This document shows positions 6,942 through 11,055 of a DNA stretch of 11,055 bases, piece after piece. Under the pieces are notes generated by a model. That model made no database searches. It worked only from the letters and a program-made list of their open reading frames with translations, and was not told the DNA's origin. Within the stretch, counting starts at the first letter, position 1; every line of letters begins with the position of its first letter. The DNA comes from Bacteroidales bacterium (lineage in GTDB: Bacteria; Bacteroidota; Bacteroidia; Bacteroidales; UBA12481), in the NCBI GenBank assembly GCA_028707745.1, contig JAQWAJ010000025.1, forward strand, positions 1 to 11,055, given 5' to 3'. A program made the translations under genes and the position numbers.

Positions 6942-7121
6942 ATGGAAACAACAGATCAGGTACTACAGGCGCTTAATAAAGCTGGAAAAGCTTTAAAAGC
7001 CGGGGAATTGGTTGATTTATGCGGACTTACCAGGCCGGAAATCGACAAGGCTTTGAAACAGTTGAAAAAGGAGGAAAAGATCTCCTCTCCTAAAATGTGT
7101 TTTTGGGAACCCAAAAAATGA
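6942..7121 (+). CDS. Small winged-helix-like protein, possible transcriptional regulator (59 aa)
   Basis: The product has 59 residues, opening METTDQVLQAL. It has the alternating pattern of a minimal winged helix: helix 1 (TTDQVLQALNKAGKAL), helix 2 (AGELVDLCG), a turn (LTRPEI), a recognition-like helix (DKALKQLKKEEK), then a short wing ending ISSPKMCFWEP. From general knowledge, small free-standing proteins with this layout and an SP-K-x-C-aromatic ending occur in anaerobes and are annotated as MarR-like or generic HTH regulators. DNA binding is inferred, not shown. Its TGA overlaps the ATG of the lipoprotein gene as ATGA (7118-7121), implying translational coupling. A candidate promoter lies just upstream. 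Lysine is unusually abundant (12 of 59 residues). The coding assignment rests on the clean fold pattern, the promoter and the overlap. Confidence 0.78.
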   Translation: METTDQVLQALNKAGKALKAGELVDLCGLTRPEIDKALKQLKKEEKISSPKMCFWEPKK

Positions 7122-8257
7122 TATCAACAAAATTTTACTTAACCGGCCTGCCTGTAACACTCTGCGTGGCTTTTGGTTTGCAATCCTGTTCGGGACCTCA
7201 AAAGCCAATTGAAAGCTCGGCTCTGAATTTCCCTCCGCAACCGGTGGTGAAAGAATACGTGTGTTATAAAACGGCCACTCCGGTTATCCCTGACGGTTTA
7301 TTGGATGAACCGGCCTGGTTGCAAGTGCCCTGGACAGATTACTTTGCGGATATCGAAGGAACTGTTAAGCCGGAACCCAGATATAAAACCAGGGCCAAAA
7401 TGCTTTGGGATGACACCAACCTTTACATAGCGGCAGAATTGGAGGATCCGCATGTTTGGGCGCACCTGAAACAACGGGATACGGTCATCTTCTATGACAA
7501 TGATTTTGAAGTCTTTATTGATCCTGACGATGATACTCATGCTTATTATGAGCTCGAAGTCAATGCACTGGGCACCGCGTGGGAACTTTTGCTGCTGAAA
7601 CCTTACCGTGACGGCGGCCCGGCTGTTAATGGCTGGGATATCGCCGGATTGAAAGTCGGAACCCACATCGATGGAACACTCAACAATCCCGCTGACCGGG
7701 ATAAAGGCTGGACGGTTGAACTCTGTCTTCCTCTCGAAGCATTGAAAGAGTGTGCTAAAGACGGAAAAGTACCTGTAGCAGGAGACCATTGGCGGATCAA
7801 TTTTTCAAGGGTTGAGTGGAGAACACTGGTTGAGAACGGTCGCTACCGAAAGGAAATTAATCCTAAAACCGGGAAAGCCTTTCCTGAAGATAACTGGGTT
7901 TGGTCCCCTCAGGGGCGTGTCAATATGCACATGCCTGAAATGTGGGGCGCCCTTCAGTTTTCATCAATTATCGCCGGCACCGCTCAGGAAAAGTATGTCC
8001 GGGATTCCAGCCTGAATACTCGCTGGGCCCTGAGAATGGTCTATTATGCAGAGTTTGCTTATTTTGAAAAACATAAAACCTATTCAGGAAGTTTGTCGGA
8101 AATCGGACTGAAACCTACGGATTTCGCGGCACATTTGTCATTGCCGGTCATTCATTCCACTACAACGACTTTTGAATGCTCGATACCTGACTCAAAGGGA
8201 AATCAGGGTTGGACCATTTATCAGGATGGGAAAATTATTGATTTAGCTGTAAAGTAA
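7118..8257 (+). CDS. Lipoprotein with CBM9-like carbohydrate-binding domain
   Basis: The 379-residue product starts at the ATG at 7118. A lipoprotein signal ends in the lipobox LQSC with lipidated Cys24. The next residues (SGPQKP) lack the acidic surface-export signal described in some Bacteroidota lipoproteins, so a periplasmic-facing position is more likely; this is inference. Residues about 52-280 match the carbohydrate-binding family 9-like fold: PDGLLDEPAW, KMLWDDTNLYIAAELEDP, RDTVIFYDNDFEVFIDPDDD, YYELEVNALGTAWELLL, and a C-terminal MHMPEMWGALQF. No catalytic domain is present, so it binds rather than cleaves, or has an unknown role. Residues about 290-379 form a separate module beginning with a helix (RWALRMVYYAEFAYFEKHKTY), followed by strands ending GWTIYQDGKIID, which looks pilin-like in pattern. 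An in-frame ATG at 7097 would put seven residues before the signal peptide and is not favoured. Confidence 0.87.
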   Translation: MISTKFYLTGLPVTLCVAFGLQSCSGPQKPIESSALNFPPQPVVKEYVCYKTATPVIPDGLLDEPAWLQVPWTDYFADIEGTVKPEPRYKTRAKMLWDDTNLYIAAELEDPHVWAHLKQRDTVIFYDNDFEVFIDPDDDTHAYYELEVNALGTAWELLLLKPYRDGGPAVNGWDIAGLKVGTHIDGTLNNPADRDKGWTVELCLPLEALKECAKDGKVPVAGDHWRINFSRVEWRTLVENGRYRKEINPKTGKAFPEDNWVWSPQGRVNMHMPEMWGALQFSSIIAGTAQEKYVRDSSLNTRWALRMVYYAEFAYFEKHKTYSGSLSEIGLKPTDFAAHLSLPVIHSTTTTFECSIPDSKGNQGWTIYQDGKIIDLAVK

Positions 8258-8274
8258 TTCAGATTGCCGAAAAA

Positions 8275-8321
8275 GGAACCGGCCGGATCAGGAATTTTTC
8301 TTCCTTGATCCGGCCGGTCCC
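8275..8321. terminator. Strong bidirectional intrinsic terminator
   Basis: The arm at 8275-8294 (GGAACCGGCCGGATCAGGAA) pairs with 8301-8321 around a 6-nt loop TTTTTC. About 19 pairs form, with one bulged base and one mismatch near the base. TTTT follows on the plus strand (8322-8325). On the minus strand the A-run at 8270-8274 gives TTTTT. It lies 17 nt after the lipoprotein stop and about 30 nt from the stop of the convergent envelope gene, so it can end both transcripts. Confidence 0.9.
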
Positions 8322-8354
8322 TTTTAGTTATTTGGTCTGTCTGGGCGTAGTCGA

Positions 8355-9821
8355 TTATTTTAAGGCATCAGATATTTTAGCCAGTCGCTTTCCGTCACGG
8401 TAAGCAACAATGAATGCCGACGGCATCTTGGAGCGGGCAATAAACTTGTCGCGATAACTGACGGCTTGTTCATAGGTTTTGAAAGAACCGATGGTGTACT
8501 TGTACCAGCCTCCGGTGAATTCTTCCTGAATGACTTCTGAAATCCGATACTTTGCGGCCAGGTCTGTGTCTGCCTGACTATTATTTCTGAAAGCTCCGAT
8601 CTGAACCCGGAATTCAATTCCTGGTATAGCTTTCGCTTGTTTAATGTTGCTTTTTGTATACACATCAGCATCCTCATCAGCCTCTTTTTTCGGGGCATCG
8701 ACAAAAACAGACTGATTGAACCTCACGGTTTTAGCTCCTTCAAAATCCTGATATTCAAATCTTCCGGTGATCGTCTGACTCCCGGTGAGGGTCTCGCTGG
8801 TTTTTGCCTTATAGCTTAACGAAATGACTGAATCGGCAGGCATTTGAGCCCATTCGATGACGGCCATCTGGTTATTGAATGAAAAGGCATAATTGTCATC
8901 AACGTTTTTAGTGGCGGTAAAGCCTTCCGGATATTTCTGGATCAGTTTACCTGGGCCGGTATAGCTCCCTTTGTTCAGCCTGATATTAACATCATAAGAT
9001 TGTCCGGCAACAGATGTTTCCGGCATTTCACAATCAATAAAAACATTGACTTCCTTATCGGCGGCTTTTTTAATTTCTACAGGAGCAGTGGTGGCCTTTG
9101 TCTTTTTTGTTTTCGTGCTTCTGGCGTCATTGCCTTTTGATGGGAAGGAGAACCTCAGACCGATGCTAGTAGAAGAATAGCTGTCATTAGAACTTCCCGA
9201 ACCTTTACAATCAAGAAAGTCAGTGTTTGTAAACCTCATGCAGTGTTCTAATTCTATCTGAAGGTTAGGTAAAATACTGTATGAAAGGCCGATGGCTACC
9301 GGGAAGGCAAGCGCTGTGCCTTTAGGATTGTTTTTGACGCCACTGTAATTATATCCATAAGTATCTAAAGCTGCCTGATCATTGTCAACATATCTGACTA
9401 ACCCTTTATAGGTAAAAACTCCGATACCTCCGGTAATGTATGGGGAAAGCGTTAAAGACCGCTGTTTCCATATTCTGAGCGGATCAAACCGGGCCGATAG
9501 GCTGAATTCGTTAACGGATCCTGTATAGTAGGTGTTAATGTCAGAGGTCTTATGAAGGTTCCCCGTCATAAACTGAGCCTGAAGTCCGAAACAGGGAGCA
9601 TATTGTTGGGTTAAGCTGACTCCGAAAGCAAATTTCGAATTGTCTGAAAACCTGCTGGAGGCATTCATATCATTAGTGATATCGCCAAAATAGGATAGGG
9701 TTCCTGGACTTAACTTCAGCGAAAAATCCTCAAGCCTGGTTCCCTGTCCATGAGACGACGAAAGCCCGAGCGGAATCATCAGCGCTACCAATATCAATTT
9801 GTGTAAACTGTTTTTTTTCAT
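8355..9821 (-). CDS. Envelope protein: outer-membrane beta-barrel, Ig-like domain and C-terminal SPOR domain
   Basis: The 488-residue product starts with a signal peptide (MKKNSLHK, hydrophobic core, SSSHGQ; cleavage near residue 25). Residues about 30-230 show alternating strands typical of a small outer-membrane barrel (LSPGTLSYFGDI, GVSLTQQYAPCFGLQAQF, LSPYITGGIGVFTY, PNLQIELEHCMRFTNTDF, GLRFSFPS). A Lys/Thr-rich linker (about 231-256) leads to an Ig-like all-beta domain (257-380, with KYPEGFTATK and MAVIEWAQMPADSVISLSYK). I have seen similar domains in Bacteroidota proteins but cannot name the family. The C-terminus (about 401-475) is a SPOR domain with the paired halves FRVQIGAFRNNSQADTDLA and WYKYTIGSFKTYEQAV. 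SPOR domains bind glycan-strand peptidoglycan lacking stem peptides. The arrangement resembles OmpA-type tethering of the outer membrane to the wall, by analogy. It is a single-gene unit with its own promoter and the terminator downstream. Confidence 0.88.
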   Translation of the reverse strand: MKKNSLHKLILVALMIPLGLSSSHGQGTRLEDFSLKLSPGTLSYFGDITNDMNASSRFSDNSKFAFGVSLTQQYAPCFGLQAQFMTGNLHKTSDINTYYTGSVNEFSLSARFDPLRIWKQRSLTLSPYITGGIGVFTYKGLVRYVDNDQAALDTYGYNYSGVKNNPKGTALAFPVAIGLSYSILPNLQIELEHCMRFTNTDFLDCKGSGSSNDSYSSTSIGLRFSFPSKGNDARSTKTKKTKATTAPVEIKKAADKEVNVFIDCEMPETSVAGQSYDVNIRLNKGSYTGPGKLIQKYPEGFTATKNVDDNYAFSFNNQMAVIEWAQMPADSVISLSYKAKTSETLTGSQTITGRFEYQDFEGAKTVRFNQSVFVDAPKKEADEDADVYTKSNIKQAKAIPGIEFRVQIGAFRNNSQADTDLAAKYRISEVIQEEFTGGWYKYTIGSFKTYEQAVSYRDKFIARSKMPSAFIVAYRDGKRLAKISDALK

Positions 9822-9881
9822 TGTTGGTTGGTTTTAATGTTGACTTAACCAGATAGATATACTATAAATCGAAAGTTCTGT

Positions 9882-9910
9882 CAAAAGTACGAATTCATTA
9901 AGCATGGCAA
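9882..9910 (-). promoter_or_regulatory. Bacteroidota-type promoter for the SPOR envelope gene
   Basis: On the minus strand TTG (9910-9908), an 18-nt spacer and TACTTTTG (9889-9882) match the consensus. The leader to the ATG at 9821 would be about 55 nt. Confidence 0.62.
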
Positions 9911-9967
9911 GGCCTTTAGATCGTCCGATAATCGACCATTTATAAACTTTTTATTAACACACTTGTT

Positions 9968-9985
9968 TGTCAGAAGCATCTGACA
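9968..9985. repeat. Short inverted repeat upstream of the dipeptidase gene
   Basis: TGTCAGA, a 4-nt spacer AGCA, and TCTGACA form a perfect 7-bp inverted repeat. It lies between the divergent envelope and dipeptidase genes, about 30 nt upstream of the dipeptidase -7 candidate. It could be an operator or a chance palindrome. No regulator gene is next to it. Confidence 0.35.
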
Positions 9986-10017
9986 GCTCTATGCCGGATT
10001 TTTGTATTTTCGCCTGA

Positions 10018-10025
10018 TAATTTTG
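10018..10025 (+). promoter_or_regulatory. Candidate -7 element for the dipeptidase gene
   Basis: TAATTTTG is a full TAnnTTTG match ending 8 nt before the ATG at 10034, which would give a nearly leaderless mRNA. No TTG is found 17-20 nt upstream, so the assignment is tentative. A second, poorer candidate is TATTTTCG at 10005-10012. Confidence 0.36.
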
Positions 10026-10033
10026 GAGAAACT

Positions 10034-11055
10034 ATGAAAAAGCATGCCAACCCGTTGATTATTTTATTGATATTGATAACCGGTGCTTTCAGTCCGGCCC
10101 GATCACAGTCAACCGCTGACTGGATTAATGGTTTTCCTGATGGATGTACCTCGGTAACTGCCGGTAAGCTTGCAACATCAGATGGTTCGGTGTTTACATC
10201 TCATACTGATGATAGTCACAGGACTCGCTCATCCATCGAAATTGTTCCTCCGGCAGCTTATTCAGGCAGCTCAACCACAGATGTTCACAGGAGGGTGGGC
10301 GATGATACCAAAGCCATGCCTTCCTATGCATTTGTTAAAACAGGAGAGATTCCGCAAGTCGCCAATACTTTTGGTTATATCAATTCCGCATATCCTTGCA
10401 TGAACCAATATCAGCTTGGAATCGGCGAATCCACATTCGGTGGCCGTGCGGAACTACGGTCAAATGCCGGCATCATCGACTGCCAGGACTTGATCCGGCT
10501 TATGCTGGAGCGTTGCAAAACAGCCCGTGAGGCAATTAATCTTACCCGTGAACTACTTTCAAAATACGGGTGGAGTGATGCGGGAGAATGTCTTACCATT
10601 GCTGATAAAAATGAAGTGTGGCACCTTGAAATTGTCGGGCCCGGCAAGGATTTGATTGGTGCCGTTTGGGTGGCACAAAGAGTTCCGGATGATCATATCG
10701 CAGTAAATGCCAATGCCAGTACGATCAAAGAGGTGAACCTGAAAGATGAAGCTAACTTTTTGGCTTCAGATAACCTTTATGAAGTTGCCAAAGCAAACGG
10801 ATGGTGGAAGGAAAACGAAACCTTCCGGTTTTGTTATGCCTATGCCCCGGAAAGCAGAACAAGTATCGCTTCCCGAAGACGCGAATGGAGAGTGTTTGAC
10901 CTGCTCGCCCCATCATTGAAGCTGGATCCTTATGCCGAAAATTATCCTTTTTCTGTAAAACCTGATAAACTGGTCTCCAAAGACGACCTGATCAGAGTGT
11001 TTAAAGATTACTACGAAGGAACTGAGTTCAACTTCATCAAAGATATTACCGTTAC
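10034..11055 (+). CDS. Secreted C69-family dipeptidase, 3'-truncated by window edge
   Basis: The reading frame is open from the ATG at 10034 to the window end (340 codons), and the gene continues beyond it. A signal peptide (MKKHANP, Ile/Leu core, FSPARSQ) covers about residues 1-25. The mature part begins with the N-terminal nucleophile motif of peptidase family C69: DGCTSVTAGKLATSDGSVF, where Cys38 is the likely catalytic residue after processing, followed by THTDDS-like SHTDDSHR. Further family features are MNQYQLGIGESTFGGR (about 123-138), LMLERCKTAREAI, DKNEVWHLEIVGP, WVAQRVPDDHIAVNAN and FKDYYEGTEFNF near the end. These enzymes are Ntn-hydrolases that cleave short peptides. The export signal puts this one in the periplasm or outside the cell. 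Family members are usually about 450-560 residues, so roughly a third is missing. No damage is visible. Confidence 0.9.
   Translation, partial: MKKHANPLIILLILITGAFSPARSQSTADWINGFPDGCTSVTAGKLATSDGSVFTSHTDDSHRTRSSIEIVPPAAYSGSSTTDVHRRVGDDTKAMPSYAFVKTGEIPQVANTFGYINSAYPCMNQYQLGIGESTFGGRAELRSNAGIIDCQDLIRLMLERCKTAREAINLTRELLSKYGWSDAGECLTIADKNEVWHLEIVGPGKDLIGAVWVAQRVPDDHIAVNANASTIKEVNLKDEANFLASDNLYEVAKANGWWKENETFRFCYAYAPESRTSIASRRREWRVFDLLAPSLKLDPYAENYPFSVKPDKLVSKDDLIRVFKDYYEGTEFNFIKDITV

Noticed and set aside
7298..7789. 163-codon open frame on the minus strand inside the lipoprotein gene
   Set aside because: It runs antisense to the CBM9-like domain, its composition is not protein-like, and no start signal is visible.
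8275..8321. GGCCGG-rich inverted repeat as a mobile-element end
   Set aside because: It is a hairpin with a short loop and T-runs on both sides between convergent genes, which fits a bidirectional terminator; no transposase is nearby.
8360..8704. 114-codon minus-strand frame inside the SPOR gene
   Set aside because: It overlaps the real SPOR reading frame in another phase and its sequence is low-complexity and unrelated to any family.
10170..10403. 77-codon plus-strand frame in the dipeptidase region
   Set aside because: The frame starting at 10034 carries the C69 motifs throughout; this one is out of phase with it.

Overview
The window reads as chromosomal DNA of a member of the Bacteroidota, probably an anaerobic or facultative, Bacteroidales-like lineage. 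Four things point there: an outer-membrane TonB-dependent receptor with the N-terminal carboxypeptidase-regulatory-like domain typical of the phylum, a BatA-type membrane protein, a beta-barrel/SPOR envelope protein, and several near-perfect promoters of the Bacteroidota type (TTG, 17-20 nt spacer, TAnnTTTG) with no convincing Shine-Dalgarno sequences. The indolepyruvate oxidoreductase pair suggests amino-acid catabolism under reducing conditions. Species cannot be named from this window. No tRNA, rRNA, CRISPR array, insertion sequence or phage gene was seen.

Layout. (1) Positions 1-3612, minus strand: a tight three-gene operon read leftwards, made of a secreted carboxypeptidase-regulatory-like protein, a TonB-dependent receptor (probably from a TTG start) and a BatA/vWA-type membrane protein cut by the left edge. 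Gaps between genes are 3-4 nt. (2) Positions 3613-3715: a compact divergent intergenic region with two overlapping promoters and a hairpin near the start of the plus-strand leader. (3) 3716-5910, plus strand: iorA-iorB, an indolepyruvate:ferredoxin oxidoreductase whose alpha subunit lacks the usual C-terminal iron-sulfur domain. (4) 5919-6824, minus: a sugar-phosphate-type nucleotidyltransferase, convergent with iorB across only 8 nt. (5) 6942-8257, plus: a 59-residue winged-helix-like protein overlapping by ATGA with a CBM9-like lipoprotein, followed by a strong bidirectional terminator. (6) 8355-9821, minus: an envelope protein combining a beta-barrel, an Ig-like domain and a SPOR domain. 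(7) 10034-11055, plus: a secreted C69-family dipeptidase cut by the right edge.

How they fit. Most genes serve the cell envelope or nutrient handling: uptake across the outer membrane, lipoprotein carbohydrate binding, peptidoglycan contact by SPOR, and peptide cleavage outside the cytoplasm. The dipeptidase could supply amino acids whose transamination gives the arylpyruvates used by IorAB, but they are separate transcription units, so this is only a plausible link. I see no single large novel system. The most unusual points are the ferredoxin-less IorA, the small HTH protein coupled to a lipoprotein, the three-part SPOR protein and the divergent promoter block.
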